From Bacteroidetes bacterium HGW-Bacteroidetes-16 (GTDB lineage Bacteria; Bacteroidota; Bacteroidia; Bacteroidales; F082), in assembly GCA_002840975.1 (NCBI GenBank), contig PHDN01000002.1:62001-126000 (forward strand): 64,000 nucleotides of DNA, written 5' to 3'. The notes under the pieces are model-generated. The model was given only the letters and a program-made list of their open reading frames with translations, was not told the DNA's origin and searched no databases. Shown one piece after another: positions 25,061-35,250 of this stretch (positions are counted from its first letter, which is position 1; each line of letters starts with the position of its first letter). The translations under genes were made by a program, and so were the position numbers.

Positions 25061-27991
25061 TTAAACGACGATATTGATAATTCTCTTGGGAACGACTATT
25101 ATTTTACGAAGTGGTTTGCCTTCCATCCATTTTTTTGCTTCATCAGATTCTATGGCAGCTTTTTCGATTTCTGCGATGGTCAATCCCACCGGGAGATCCA
25201 GTTTAAAACGCATTTTGCCATTAAATGAAACGGGATACTGAAAACTGGCTTCTGCCAGATATTTTTCATCGTATTGAGGAAAGTCAACTGTGCTGATACT
25301 ACCCTGATGTCCCAACAATTGCCACAATTCTTCGGCCACATGAGGCGCATAGGGTTCAATCAACAAGGCCAGAGGCTCCAGAATTTCACGTTTGTGACAG
25401 TTCAACTCCATGAGTTCATTAACGCAGATCATAAAAGCACTCACTCCGGTGTTAAACGAAAAACGCTCGATGTCCTCATGAATCTTTTTAATGGTTTTGT
25501 GCAACACCTTTAGTTCTTCTTTTGTAGCATTTTCATTGGTAACAATCAATTGATCGTTGTTATCAAAATACAATCTCCAAAGTCTTTTCAAAAATCTGAA
25601 AACGCCTTCAATACCATTGGTATCCCAGGGTTTGTCCTGTTCAAGGGGTCCCAGGAACATTTCATATAAACGAAGTGTATCGGCACCATATTTTTCGATA
25701 AGTGCATCCGGGTTTTGGACATTGTGTTTTGATTTGGACATTTTCTCCACCTCCCAGCCACAGATGTATTTTCCTTCTTCCAGAATAAACTCGGCATTTC
25801 TGTATTCGTCACGCCAGGCTTTAAACCCTTCGGTATTCAGCACATCATTTTCTACCAGATCGATATCTACATGCAGACGTTGGGTGTCGTAATCTTTGCG
25901 CAAATTGTGCGAAACAAATTTGTTGGTTCCCGGTATCCTATATACAAAACTTGATCTTCCCTGGATTTTCCCCTGGTTTATCAGCTTTTTAAATGGCTCT
26001 GTTTCGCAAGCCAGGCCCAGATCGTACAAAAATATATTCCAGAAACGGGAGTAAATCAAATGGCCGGCTGCATGTTCATCGCCACCCACATACAAGTCTA
26101 CATTGCGCCAGTACTGGTTGGCTTCCGCTGAAAAGTACTCGTCTTTGTTCTGTGGATCCATGTACCGTAGATAATAACCACTCGAACCTGCAAATCCGGG
26201 CATGGTATTGGTTTCCAGAGGGTACCCTTCCTTTGTTTTCCAGTCAGTCAGGGCAGCCAATGGTGGATCACCCTGTTCAGTGGGCAAATAACTTTCTACC
26301 TGAGGTAGTTTGAGCGGCAATTCACTTTCATCCAAAGTATATGGCATTCCATCTTTATAATATATTGGGAACGGTTCACCCCAATAGCGTTGACGGCTGA
26401 AAATGGCATCGTGCAAGCGGAAATTAATGGTTCCATAGCCAATGCCCATTTCCTGTATTTTGTTGATGGTCGTATTGATGGCATTTTTAACTTGCATCCC
26501 GGAAATAAATCCGGAGTTCACCATCACACCTTCCTTACTGTCAATAGAATCGTCCCAGGTAGCGGGATCAGTGGGCTCCTCCCCTTCAGCCACCACCACC
26601 TGGATGATGGGTAAATTAAAATGACGGGCAAAGGCAAAATCGCGGGAATCGTGGCCCGGAACGGCCATAATGGCCCCAGTTCCATATCCGGCCAGCACAT
26701 AGTCTGCAATCCAGATAGGAAGTTTTCCACCCGTAAGTGGGTTTATGCCATAGGCACCTGTAAATTCACCGGAAATATTTTTTACTTCGGTCATGCGTTC
26801 CCGTTCCGAACGATTTTTAGCCCAGGAAACGTATGCCAATACATTTACTTTTCTGTCAGGAGTAGTGATCTGCGTCACCAACTCGTGCTCAGGAGCAAGC
26901 ACCATGAAAGTAGCGCCGAACAAGGTATCGGGACGGGTGGTGAATACGGTGATTTTTAGTGTTTGTTGCTTCGGGTTATTAACCCCACCTAAATCCTCCC
27001 CAAAGGGGAGGACTTTGGTTGATTCGTTTAAATTTTTATCAGTGATCTGCTCCTTCCCCTTTGGGGAGTCCCCGATGGCTATCGGGAGGGGTGGGGTAAG
27101 AGAAGAATCTCCATCCCACACCTCAAAATCCACACTCGCCCCTTCGCTCCTTCCAATCCAGTTGCGCTGCATTTCTTTGATGGGTTCTGACCAATCCACT
27201 GTTTCCAGTCCGTCAAGCAATCGTTGTGCATAAGCTGTGATGCGCAACGACCACTGCAACATGAGTTTTTTCTCAACGGGATGTCCACCTCGCTCCGAAA
27301 GGCCTTCCTTGACTTCGTCATTGGCCAAAACAGTACCCAATTCAGGGCACCAGTTGACCATGGTTTCTGAAAGGTAGGCCAGGCGATAATGCATCAGGAT
27401 TTGCTGCTGTTCCTTTTCAGAGGTATTGTTCCAAAACTCAGCAGTAAATATTTCTTCACACGTGTTGGCTGCTTCCAGTCCGGTATTTCCATTGATTTCG
27501 AAATGTGAAATCAAGGCGCTGATATTTTCGGCTTTGTCTGTTTTTTTATTGTACCATGAATTAAATAGACGGATAAACGTCCACTGTGTCCATTTGTAGT
27601 ATTCCGGGTCAGAAGTGCGTACTTCACGGTCCCAATCGAAGGAAAAGCCTATTTTGTCCAGTTGCTCGCGATAGCGAAGAATATTTTTTTCTGTTGTAAT
27701 TTCAGGATGGGTGCCGGTTTGAATAGCATATTGTTCAGCAGGAAGTCCATAGGCATCGTAACCCATGGGATGCAACACATTAAAACCCTGATGTCGTTTA
27801 AAACGGGAGTAAATATCGGAGGCAATATATCCCAATGGGTGTCCAACATGTAAACCCGCTCCCGAAGGATAGGGAAACATATCAAGTACATAGAATTTAG
27901 GTTTGTCGTGATTGATGTCAGCCTTAAATGTTTTATGCTCACTCCAGTATTTCTGCCATTTCTTTTCAATGCGGTCAAAATCGTATCCCAT
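25061..27991 (-). CDS. leuS: Leucyl-tRNA synthetase with an in-frame repeat insertion
   Basis: 976 residues. Class I motifs are intact: HVGH in [16 protein letters not shown] (about 40-59) and KMSKS (about 749). The CP1 editing domain carries [21 protein letters not shown] and a [15 protein letters not shown] segment. It charges tRNA-Leu with leucine. Between EVWDGD and [11 protein letters not shown] lies an extra stretch of about 45 residues (roughly 296-343) rich in Pro and Gly. It is encoded by a 116-bp palindrome-bounded repeat (separate entry) and explains why the protein is longer than expected. Flanking sequence is uninterrupted, so the gene is probably functional. VanX-like gene 20 bases upstream on the same strand. 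Confidence 0.97.
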   Translation of the reverse strand: MGYDFDRIEKKWQKYWSEHKTFKADINHDKPKFYVLDMFPYPSGAGLHVGHPLGYIASDIYSRFKRHQGFNVLHPMGYDAYGLPAEQYAIQTGTHPEITTEKNILRYREQLDKIGFSFDWDREVRTSDPEYYKWTQWTFIRLFNSWYNKKTDKAENISALISHFEINGNTGLEAANTCEEIFTAEFWNNTSEKEQQQILMHYRLAYLSETMVNWCPELGTVLANDEVKEGLSERGGHPVEKKLMLQWSLRITAYAQRLLDGLETVDWSEPIKEMQRNWIGRSEGASVDFEVWDGDSSLTPPLPIAIGDSPKGKEQITDKNLNESTKVLPFGEDLGGVNNPKQQTLKITVFTTRPDTLFGATFMVLAPEHELVTQITTPDRKVNVLAYVSWAKNRSERERMTEVKNISGEFTGAYGINPLTGGKLPIWIADYVLAGYGTGAIMAVPGHDSRDFAFARHFNLPIIQVVVAEGEEPTDPATWDDSIDSKEGVMVNSGFISGMQVKNAINTTINKIQEMGIGYGTINFRLHDAIFSRQRYWGEPFPIYYKDGMPYTLDESELPLKLPQVESYLPTEQGDPPLAALTDWKTKEGYPLETNTMPGFAGSSGYYLRYMDPQNKDEYFSAEANQYWRNVDLYVGGDEHAAGHLIYSRFWNIFLYDLGLACETEPFKKLINQGKIQGRSSFVYRIPGTNKFVSHNLRKDYDTQRLHVDIDLVENDVLNTEGFKAWRDEYRNAEFILEEGKYICGWEVEKMSKSKHNVQNPDALIEKYGADTLRLYEMFLGPLEQDKPWDTNGIEGVFRFLKRLWRLYFDNNDQLIVTNENATKEELKVLHKTIKKIHEDIERFSFNTGVSAFMICVNELMELNCHKREILEPLALLIEPYAPHVAEELWQLLGHQGSISTVDFPQYDEKYLAEASFQYPVSFNGKMRFKLDLPVGLTIAEIEKAAIESDEAKKWMEGKPLRKIIVVPKRIINIVV
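26982..27097. repeat. 116-bp MITE-like repeat inserted in leuS
   Basis: The ends are exact inverted copies (ACCCCACC ... GGTGGGGT). Each half contains a subterminal hairpin: TCCTCCCC-AAA-GGGGAGGA on the left, CCCCTTTGGGGA and CCCGAT-GGCT-ATCGGG on the right. In the leuS frame it has no stop and is read as peptide segments such as TPPLPIAIG and PFGEDLGGV. No coding capacity of its own, so any mobility would need a transposase supplied elsewhere. Confidence 0.75.
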
Positions 27992-28011
27992 TACAATATC
28001 TGTTTTTTCTA

Positions 28012-28707
28012 TTACTTACTTTCTTCTAACATGTCAAAACTTAAGTCCAACAACTCATACTCTTTCCAGTTTTGATAATCAAAATGCCACCATTCACTAT
28101 GATAAACGGTAAATCCGTTATCATGCATCACCTTGATTAGCAAGTCTCTGTTTAACTTCACGTTTTCCGGAAGGTCAGGGAAATCAGGGGCTGCCGTATC
28201 GCTAAAACTATCATAATCAGTGGGCATTTCCAACTCCTTTCCAGTCTTAATATCCATGAGACCAATGTCAACTGCGGCACCTCGGTTGTGGCGCGATCCC
28301 GAATAGGGTGAGGCAACAAATGTAGTGTCTTTGAAAACCTCATAAAACTTGATTGTGGCGGCATAAGGACGATAAGCATCGTAAACAATAAGGCCAATGT
28401 CTTTCTTTGCTAAAATTTTTTGAACCCTTTTTAGTGCTTCCGCAACAGGTCTTCTGGCAAAGGCTTTTGGCTCAGTATATATTTTTTGTCCGGTAAAATT
28501 ATCGATGGTAGCATACCTGATATCCAACACAATACTTGGAATTTCGGTTTCCAAATTCACCAGTTGATTGTCAGTATTTATGCGAATTGACTCCTGATAG
28601 GCTTCTCTGGATCGTACAATGTTTAAGTTAGTCTCATATCGAGTTGATTTCTGTGCTTCAGCTAAATCCGAAACAACTAAGACAAGAAAAATAAAAACCC
28701 ATTTCAT
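28012..28707 (-). CDS. M15 family D-Ala-D-Ala dipeptidase (VanX/DdpX-type)
   Basis: 231 residues from the second in-frame Met, where a signal peptide ([19 protein letters not shown]) begins. The zinc and catalytic motifs of the M15D family are present: [15 protein letters not shown] (His and Asp ligands, about residue 147) and EWWHFDY (catalytic Glu and third ligand His, about 210). [11 protein letters not shown] carries the substrate-binding Arg. It cleaves D-Ala-D-Ala, most likely in the periplasm for peptidoglycan dipeptide recycling rather than for vancomycin resistance, since no vanHA genes are near. Confidence 0.88.
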   Translation of the reverse strand: MKWVFIFLVLVVSDLAEAQKSTRYETNLNIVRSREAYQESIRINTDNQLVNLETEIPSIVLDIRYATIDNFTGQKIYTEPKAFARRPVAEALKRVQKILAKKDIGLIVYDAYRPYAATIKFYEVFKDTTFVASPYSGSRHNRGAAVDIGLMDIKTGKELEMPTDYDSFSDTAAPDFPDLPENVKLNRDLLIKVMHDNGFTVYHSEWWHFDYQNWKEYELLDLSFDMLEESK

Positions 28708-28851
28708 AACGACCAAATTAGTTTGCGAAATTACAAAAAGAAGACGCTCCTTTTTTGTGGTTCACTATAAGCTTTCAACGATGATAAATGATTGGAAAAA
28801 ACAGGAATTCATCTACATGAACAATCACTATTTTTTTGCACCTATTATGAT

Positions 28852-29979
28852 CTATATGTCATTTTGCCCGTTTAGCAATCTTTCAACATAGTTTCCTATA
28901 GCCAGGGAAGCCGTAAGTCCGGGCGACTCCATTCCAATCAGGTTGACAAAACCGGGCAAACCCCTCAGGCTTTCTTCCCGGATATAAAAATCCCGTGGAG
29001 GGCCATCCTTTGTCTGAGTCTTAGGACGAATTCCTGCCATTTCCGGAATCAGGTCTTCTTCTTCCAGAAAAGGCAAAAACCGTCTGGTGGATTCGAAAAA
29101 GGCTTTTCGTCTTGAAGGAGTCAGGGTATAATCGTATTGGTTTGTATCCAGATATTGCACATCCGGGCCAAGCTTAACGCCACCTCCCATATCAATGGTG
29201 ACATGTATTCCCAACGCATCCTTGGAAGGTACGGGATACACCAGGCGGTTTAACAGCTTGTGTTTGGGAGGCTGGATTCTGAAATATTCTCCTTTACAAA
29301 AATGAATGGTTAAATCCTCATCGTTTACTCCCATCATGGACGCAATATTAAAGGATTCGAGTCCGGCAGCATTAATTACCCTTTTCGAGGTAAACGAAAA
29401 TGGATGACCATCAGCATCATTTAGGTCAATCTGATAACCTTCGGTCTGTTTTTCTATTCCGGTGACAACCGAGCTGTAGGCAAACTGTACACCATTGTTG
29501 ATGGAATTGGTTTCTAACCGTTTTAAATACCAATAGGAATCGATCACTCCGGTGGAGGGCGAAAACAATGCTTTTACCGCAAATATGTTCGGCTCCATGG
29601 CTTTAATCTCTTCCTGTGTCATCCAATATAAATCGGTAACACCATTGCTCAGGGCTTTTTGTTCTACCTGTTCAAGCGCCGGGATTTCCTCTTCGGAAGT
29701 GGCCACAATCAGCTTTCCACAACGGTTATAAGGCAGTTCGTACCGATCGCAGAAATCATATAAAAGATCTCTTCCCTCGACGCAAAGTTTGGCTTTGAGG
29801 CTGTTTTTAACATAATAAATCCCGGCATGGATCACCTCGCTGTTGCGACTGCTGGTCTCCTGACCAAAAGTGGGATGTTTCTCCACCACAAACACCTGCG
29901 AAATGTGTTGTGAAAGCTTTTCAGCGATGGCCAGACCAACCACTCCGGCACCAATAATGGTAATTTCAGCATCGAACAT
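28852..29979 (-). CDS. lhgO: FAD-dependent L-2-hydroxyglutarate oxidase-like protein
   Basis: 375 residues with the DAO fold. N-terminal FAD-binding GAGVVGLAIAEKL (about 10-22), EKH acid at the end of beta 2, SSRNSEVIHAGIYY (about 43) and a C-terminal second FAD contact GMESPGLTASLAIGNYV. This pattern, in particular RNSEVIHAGIYY and AGIRPKTQ, matches LhgO/YgaF. It oxidises L-2-hydroxyglutarate to 2-oxoglutarate with electrons passed to the membrane quinone pool. Substrate is by family; another 2-hydroxy acid is possible. Confidence 0.8.
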   Translation of the reverse strand: MFDAEITIIGAGVVGLAIAEKLSQHISQVFVVEKHPTFGQETSSRNSEVIHAGIYYVKNSLKAKLCVEGRDLLYDFCDRYELPYNRCGKLIVATSEEEIPALEQVEQKALSNGVTDLYWMTQEEIKAMEPNIFAVKALFSPSTGVIDSYWYLKRLETNSINNGVQFAYSSVVTGIEKQTEGYQIDLNDADGHPFSFTSKRVINAAGLESFNIASMMGVNDEDLTIHFCKGEYFRIQPPKHKLLNRLVYPVPSKDALGIHVTIDMGGGVKLGPDVQYLDTNQYDYTLTPSRRKAFFESTRRFLPFLEEEDLIPEMAGIRPKTQTKDGPPRDFYIREESLRGLPGFVNLIGMESPGLTASLAIGNYVERLLNGQNDI

Positions 29980-30029
29980 AGATCGATAAATTGAATTTCA
30001 GATTATTCTAATACAAATTAAAAGTATTG

Positions 30030-30037
30030 CAAAAGTA
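30030..30037 (-). promoter_or_regulatory. -7 box (TACTTTTG) of the lhgO-like gene
   Basis: Perfect TAnnTTTG on the minus strand, 50 bases upstream of the start. Confidence 0.45.
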
Positions 30038-30113
30038 GCAAGTTTAAAGGCATTTCATACAGGTGTTTCAGAACCTGTTGATTAATTAATTGGGATTGTA
30101 AATCAGCCAAACG

Positions 30114-32228
30114 CTATTGCTTTATCAATTTTTGATGCCAAACCTGTTTTCCAGATTTCATTTCAAAAATATAGCAACCATGCCTCCATCCTTCAGTCTG
30201 GATTGTTTTTGCTTCATCGGGCAACAGGTTAAAATTGGCGATTTTGGTTCCTGAAATATGATAAACCACCACATGACAAGCTTGGTTCCCGGCCCACTGC
30301 ATGGACACCTGATTTTTTAATGGATTTGGATAGATTTCGGGCACTTCAGATACATTTTCATTCATGCCACTTTGCAGTGTAGACCCTTTTAGAAATAGCT
30401 TTATCGAAATCCCGGAAGTATCGTTTTGTGTCATCAGATAGGCGTAGTCATTGTATTCACCATCGAACAATGGATGAAACGACATCACAAATTCCTGCGA
30501 CGAATGCCCGGGAATAGTTACTGGTAATGAAGTCTGTAAACTAAACGGATTAATGCTGAAATAACTGCCTGTAACAACAATGGATTCGGCATTTGGATTG
30601 ACAACATTTACTGGTTGACTGGTTGTATTTCCGGGTAAATTCTGAAACCCAAAATCTACAGTATCGAATTCAGGATAAAAATAGGTTGTTTTCCATGGAT
30701 ATTTTAACGATCTGTAACTACGTAGGTTAGCTGTTTGTGTTTGATGCATTTCGAGTACTTTTGTCCCATCGGATTGATATTCGGTCAAACACTTTTCTTG
30801 TGCATTCAGTGTCCAGCCAATGACCACATTTCCGTTTTCCAGGGTTTGCATGCTTCCCATGGGATTGGTTACCACAACCGGATTATTGTCATCATAACCA
30901 TTGATATAAGTGGCTGTCCATGTATTGGTATCCACCGCATAACTCACCCCGCGACTGTGGGGAGAATTGTGGTAGTTGCCATTATCGAAAACGGTAACCT
31001 TTCCCAACTCATCTTCCCGGGCCATATGCTGATCGGTGAATCCGTTTAGCGGATCGCCTACTATTGTAAACTGGTTGTGTACACCTCCCAAACGCCAAAG
31101 AATTTCACCCGTGTTTTTATCGATTTTGGTCAGTTCATTTAACTTTCGTGAGGAAATCAATACGTCTCCATTGGGATCGATGGCAATTGAATTTACATGC
31201 GCATAAATGACAATTGCATTACAAAAATCGACCTGATTGGGATCACCATCCATAATGTTAAAATGGTCGACGGTTCTCCATTGCCACAGCACAACATTGT
31301 CTGCATCCTTTTCTTCAATTACATATTGAATCACTGTAGCCTGTGGATTCCCACATTCCACATATTGGCTCATATCTGTTACAAGATATTCATCGTTAAT
31401 GGTCCAGTAATTTCCATCAGGCATCACAAGCAATTCATGGTTGTTGGTCGCATAGCCCATTGAGGCTTTATATAATCTGCGAAAACGATAGGCACTATCC
31501 AATTCCACATATGCAGACTTGGAAGCTTCAAAGTAAGTGATATACCCGTTTTTATTCACCTTAAAATCGAGACAGCGTGTAGGAGTTTCCTTGTAGAAAT
31601 ATGGGATTCCTTTGTTATCGGTTATCAGTTGAAAAAACTGGCCGACTTCGGAAGCCTGAAAATAATACTGATCAGGAGTCGGGGTGGTATTTAACCCTAT
31701 TTCATAGTAAGGATAGCCTTCAGGAAGCTCAAACCCTGATTGAATTTGGACTGTCTTGTTTTCTGCCTTTGCAGGAAATCCATTCATAACTCCGTCTGAA
31801 TTTAAATTCGGTTGTGGTGTATCTCTTACCTGAAAGGAATAGTTTAGCGCATCTGAAATATTTCCGTTTTGGCATCTCACACCAGACAAGTGTACTGAAA
31901 TAATATCGCCCGGTTTAAAAGGCTGGTCTGGTAAGAAAATTAGGGTATGGTTATTTTCCTTTAGCAATATTTTACCCATAATCATTTCGCCATGGTGATT
32001 AACCACATGCAACTCAATAGAATCAGAATTATCCCTAAAAGCCTCTTTATGTTTAAAGATCAGGTCGGAATACGGATTTATTTCGGTGGCTTCAGGAAAC
32101 GGAAATAAATAATAAAAATGCTGGTCATAGTAATATGGATTCTTCGATAATAGATCCGATGCAGCAAATACAGTTATTATAATAGCAAAAAGGGAAATGT
32201 AGAAATGGTATCCGGGACGCAATGTCAT
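30114..32228 (-). CDS. Secreted aryl-sulfate sulfotransferase homologue with T9SS sorting domain (copy 1)
   Basis: 704 residues from the ATG at 32228, whose signal peptide covers MTLRPGYHFYISLFAIIITV. An N-terminal Ig-like domain (about 30-130) precedes an ASST propeller (about 170-520) with NNHELLVMPDGNYW, WQWRTVDHFNI, YAHVNSIAIDPNGDVLISSR, GEILWRLGG and FDNGNYHNSPHSRG. A middle Ig-like domain and a T9SS domain (from IYPNPLKNQ to HQKLIKQ) follow. ASSTs move sulfate between phenols; the acceptor and even activity are not proven. The upstream TTG at 32285 lies inside the promoter, so it is not the start. It is divergent from its paralogue. Confidence 0.83.
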   Translation of the reverse strand: MTLRPGYHFYISLFAIIITVFAASDLLSKNPYYYDQHFYYLFPFPEATEINPYSDLIFKHKEAFRDNSDSIELHVVNHHGEMIMGKILLKENNHTLIFLPDQPFKPGDIISVHLSGVRCQNGNISDALNYSFQVRDTPQPNLNSDGVMNGFPAKAENKTVQIQSGFELPEGYPYYEIGLNTTPTPDQYYFQASEVGQFFQLITDNKGIPYFYKETPTRCLDFKVNKNGYITYFEASKSAYVELDSAYRFRRLYKASMGYATNNHELLVMPDGNYWTINDEYLVTDMSQYVECGNPQATVIQYVIEEKDADNVVLWQWRTVDHFNIMDGDPNQVDFCNAIVIYAHVNSIAIDPNGDVLISSRKLNELTKIDKNTGEILWRLGGVHNQFTIVGDPLNGFTDQHMAREDELGKVTVFDNGNYHNSPHSRGVSYAVDTNTWTATYINGYDDNNPVVVTNPMGSMQTLENGNVVIGWTLNAQEKCLTEYQSDGTKVLEMHQTQTANLRSYRSLKYPWKTTYFYPEFDTVDFGFQNLPGNTTSQPVNVVNPNAESIVVTGSYFSINPFSLQTSLPVTIPGHSSQEFVMSFHPLFDGEYNDYAYLMTQNDTSGISIKLFLKGSTLQSGMNENVSEVPEIYPNPLKNQVSMQWAGNQACHVVVYHISGTKIANFNLLPDEAKTIQTEGWRHGCYIFEMKSGKQVWHQKLIKQ

Positions 32229-32282
32229 CTTTGAATTATTTTCGTTCTGAACATACTGACCATGCAAAACAGTATTATGTTG

Positions 32283-32290
32283 CAAACATA
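32283..32290 (-). promoter_or_regulatory. -7 box (TATGTTTG) of sulfotransferase copy 1
   Basis: Perfect TAnnTTTG on the minus strand; it overlaps the longest-ORF TTG and favours the downstream ATG at 32228. Confidence 0.5.
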
Positions 32291-32518
32291 TCTAAAAAAT
32301 TGTCGTTTTATTAACTGTTGTGCCAACCATATTCTAAATATTTGATTATCAAAATAGATTTGATTCCCATTGTAGTGCATAGAATTTTGACTGCTCAGAC
32401 ACAATATGTGAAATTAAAAGGAAATAATTATAAAAAGCAGCCTTTTTTGTTTCAAAACACGAAACCTATTAGTGATTAATTTTGTCTGTATTTATTATCA
32501 ATCTTGATACCAATTCTT

Positions 32519-32526
32519 TAATTTTG
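32519..32526 (+). promoter_or_regulatory. -7 box (TAATTTTG) of sulfotransferase copy 2
   Basis: Perfect TAnnTTTG match 17 bases before the ATG at 32544. A second TAATTTTG lies about 40 bases further upstream. Confidence 0.5.
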
Positions 32527-32543
32527 CTAAAAATTCGCCTGTA

Positions 32544-34718
32544 ATGAAAAAAGTTTTACTGTTAAAAAAGATTTATAGTTCGGTCATTTTGATCTTACTC
32601 AGCATAACTCTTGGAGCTCAAACGAGCTGGAATTATGTTTCTCCTCAACCCGAATCGAAATTAATAAATCCTGAAAATAACATAGCTCTCAGAAACGGTG
32701 CCCGGTTAGATCGGAATAGTATCAGCACCGGATTAATTTCCGTTTTCGGTTCTGTAAGTGGACTCATTTCGGGAAATGTTAAGCTTTCTCATGACTCTCG
32801 TACCCTGATTTTCACCCCGAAGAAAGCATTTCAGTATGCCGAAACCATCAATGTAAAATTGCTACCCGGCATTCAAACAGAAAGCGGAGCAAATCTCGAG
32901 GGAATTTCGTTTCACTTTGTGATTAAGCCCGATGATTCAAGGGCACTTTCGCAGAATTTTGACCAGAATGATAATTCCTTTGAAAATGTCGCTGATAATT
33001 CACATAAACAACTGAATACAAAAGAGATTGTTTATAGTTCCAGTCAACTCATTACATACGGCAATGCAGAGTTGCCCGATAATTTTCCACCAATTGAGAT
33101 CCTGGCTTATAACAATCCTGCTCCAGAACTCACATTCTTTGCTCCTGAACCAAGTACAGATAGATATGGTGATTATGCTGTGATTGTTGATAATTATGGA
33201 ACTCCTGTTTTTTACAGAGAGTATCCTGACATTGCCGTAAATTTTCAGGTTGTGGCCAACAATCACCTGGTCCACAAATACGCATTACCAACATTTACCG
33301 ACAAAAACTCATTTGTTGTCTTGGATGATCAATATAACATCATCGACACGCTTCAGGTTGGAAATGGTTATAAGACAAATACTCATGATGTTAAAATGTT
33401 AGCAAATGGTAACCATTACCTGATGATTTATGATGAACAATTGGTAGGAATGGATACGGTTGTAGCAGGAGGTGATCCAAATGCAACCGTCAGAGGATTT
33501 GTCCTTCAGGAACTTGATCCTGACCACAACGTCATTTTTCAGTGGAGAAGTTGGGATCATTTCGCTATTACTGATGCCAATCATATTGATTTAACTGCAC
33601 AAAGTGTGGATTATGTTCATGTAAATTCGTTTGATACCACTTCGGATGGAAATTTATTGCTTTGTTGCCGGCATTTTGATGAAATCACCAAAATTGACCG
33701 AAATACCGGTGATATCATCTGGCGATTTGGACCGAAAGCCCAGAACAATATGTTTACGTTTACCAATGACACAGCTGGTTTTACATGGCCCCACGATATC
33801 CGTCAGAATGAAAATGGAAACATTACTTTATACGACAATGGTAACTTTGATAATCCACGGATATCCAAAGGTTTGGAATATGAACTTGATGATCAAAATT
33901 TGGTGGCAACTCTGGTGTTCTCTTATAGCAATGATCCTGCCATTTACGGGAAGAACAAAGGCAGCACACGCCGACTGCCCAACAACAATGTGCTCGTAGG
34001 TTGGGGAAATAATTGGCCCATCATTGCCACAGAGGCAAACAATGAAGGAATAAAAACCTGGGAACTGTCGGTAGATAGTTCATTGTCATTTAAAGTTTTA
34101 AAATTCAACTGGCAAACATCTTGTTTCGAAACTAATTTTGATACGATTGATTATGGTTATTACAATGATTATGTATCCTGGCCCGTTATTTTTACGATAA
34201 CCAACAACCTGGATCACGAAATTACCATCACAAGCGCATCCAATCACCTGGAGGCTTATACATTAGGAACACAGCTGCCATTGTACATTGCCGCCGGAGG
34301 AAGTGAAAATATGGTAGTGTATTTTTATCCCGTGGGAATGGGAATACACGACTTTAATGATGTGCTTACCTTGAATTATGATTCATATTATGCAGACACC
34401 ATGCCCCAAAGGATCACCCGTCAGGTTGTTTTAAAAGGAACAACCATCGAGCCTTTGAATATTGACCAAAACAGTGACGAACAAATTATTATATCCCCGA
34501 ATCCAACCAGTGGCTTGATTCAAATTGCTTCTTCTCAAAAAAAAATCACCAACGTAAGTATCTATAATGCGCTTGGAAAAATTGTTAGTAGCCATAAAGG
34601 AACCTCGAATCAACAAATTCAACTGGATTTATCGGGATACGAAAATGGGGTTTATTTTATTCAGGTTGAATTAGCTGGTGAAAAAAAATCAATCATGGCT
34701 AAGGTGATTAAAAACTAA
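32544..34718 (+). CDS. Secreted aryl-sulfate sulfotransferase homologue with T9SS sorting domain (copy 2)
   Basis: 724 residues with the same domain order as its divergent neighbour: signal peptide to about residue 25, Ig-like domain, ASST propeller and T9SS domain (from ISPNPTSGL to KSIMAKVIKN). Shared landmarks are TNTHDVKMLANGNHYLM, FQWRSWDHFAIT, YVHVNSFDTTSDGNLLLCCR, GDIIWRFG and LYDNGNFDN. The region after YDNGN differs (NFDNPRISKG against NYHNSPHSRG), losing a His-Ser-Pro-His cluster seen in copy 1. The pair may therefore differ in substrate or activity. Confidence 0.83.
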   Translation: MKKVLLLKKIYSSVILILLSITLGAQTSWNYVSPQPESKLINPENNIALRNGARLDRNSISTGLISVFGSVSGLISGNVKLSHDSRTLIFTPKKAFQYAETINVKLLPGIQTESGANLEGISFHFVIKPDDSRALSQNFDQNDNSFENVADNSHKQLNTKEIVYSSSQLITYGNAELPDNFPPIEILAYNNPAPELTFFAPEPSTDRYGDYAVIVDNYGTPVFYREYPDIAVNFQVVANNHLVHKYALPTFTDKNSFVVLDDQYNIIDTLQVGNGYKTNTHDVKMLANGNHYLMIYDEQLVGMDTVVAGGDPNATVRGFVLQELDPDHNVIFQWRSWDHFAITDANHIDLTAQSVDYVHVNSFDTTSDGNLLLCCRHFDEITKIDRNTGDIIWRFGPKAQNNMFTFTNDTAGFTWPHDIRQNENGNITLYDNGNFDNPRISKGLEYELDDQNLVATLVFSYSNDPAIYGKNKGSTRRLPNNNVLVGWGNNWPIIATEANNEGIKTWELSVDSSLSFKVLKFNWQTSCFETNFDTIDYGYYNDYVSWPVIFTITNNLDHEITITSASNHLEAYTLGTQLPLYIAAGGSENMVVYFYPVGMGIHDFNDVLTLNYDSYYADTMPQRITRQVVLKGTTIEPLNIDQNSDEQIIISPNPTSGLIQIASSQKKITNVSIYNALGKIVSSHKGTSNQQIQLDLSGYENGVYFIQVELAGEKKSIMAKVIKN

Positions 34719-34764
34719 TCACATCATGGCCGATAACTAATGAAAACAGTTTGTTTTAAACGAA

Positions 34765-34797
34765 TAAGGATCGTCCTGAATTGACGGTCCTTTTTTT
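34765..34797 (+). terminator. Rho-independent terminator of sulfotransferase copy 2
   Basis: AGGATCGTC and GACGGTCCT pair (one G-U) around a seven-base loop, followed by seven T. It sits between convergent genes and reaches the last bases of the marR gene. Confidence 0.85.
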
Positions 34798-35242
34798 AGC
34801 CCCTTATTTTATCCAACAATTCGTTCAGATGTCGGGCTTCCTCTTCGGTAATGGTCTTAAGTAACTCATCTTGCTGCGATTCGCAATGATCCATCTTGGC
34901 CAATAAACCCAATCCAACCTGTGTAATTACAACATCCTTTTGTCGTCTGTCAGCGGTACTTTCTGTTCGTTGAACCAAATTGCGCAGCACAAGCCGATCC
35001 ACCAGTCGGCTGACATCAGAACTCTGGTCGAGCATGCGTTCTTTTAAAAAACCAATGCTCGAAGGCGTATTTTTATACCCCCTTAGCACCCTGAGAATGT
35101 TGTATTGTTGAATGCTGATGCCATGTTGTTTCACTACCTGATAAAACCCATGACTTAACTGATTGGTGGTATAAGTCAGGTTAATGATTGCTTTGTGAAA
35201 TTCATTGCGAAACCTACCTTTTATTTCATCTTCAATCTTCAT
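34796..35242 (-). CDS. MarR family transcriptional regulator
   Basis: 148 residues with the MarR winged helix: ISIQQYNILRVLRGY, LKERMLDQSSDVSRLVDRLVLRNLVQRTESTADRRQKDVVITQVG (recognition helix and DRR wing). It follows the methyltransferase gene by eight bases, so the two form an operon. A palindromic operator candidate lies about 1.6 kb upstream at the yceI promoter. Confidence 0.92.
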   Translation of the reverse strand: MKIEDEIKGRFRNEFHKAIINLTYTTNQLSHGFYQVVKQHGISIQQYNILRVLRGYKNTPSSIGFLKERMLDQSSDVSRLVDRLVLRNLVQRTESTADRRQKDVVITQVGLGLLAKMDHCESQQDELLKTITEEEARHLNELLDKIRG

Positions 35243-35250
35243 ATCCTATA

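Noticed and set aside
26982-27097. Intein or group I/II intron in leuS
   Set aside because: Far too short, no splicing or endonuclease motifs; inverted ends and hairpins fit a small repeat element.
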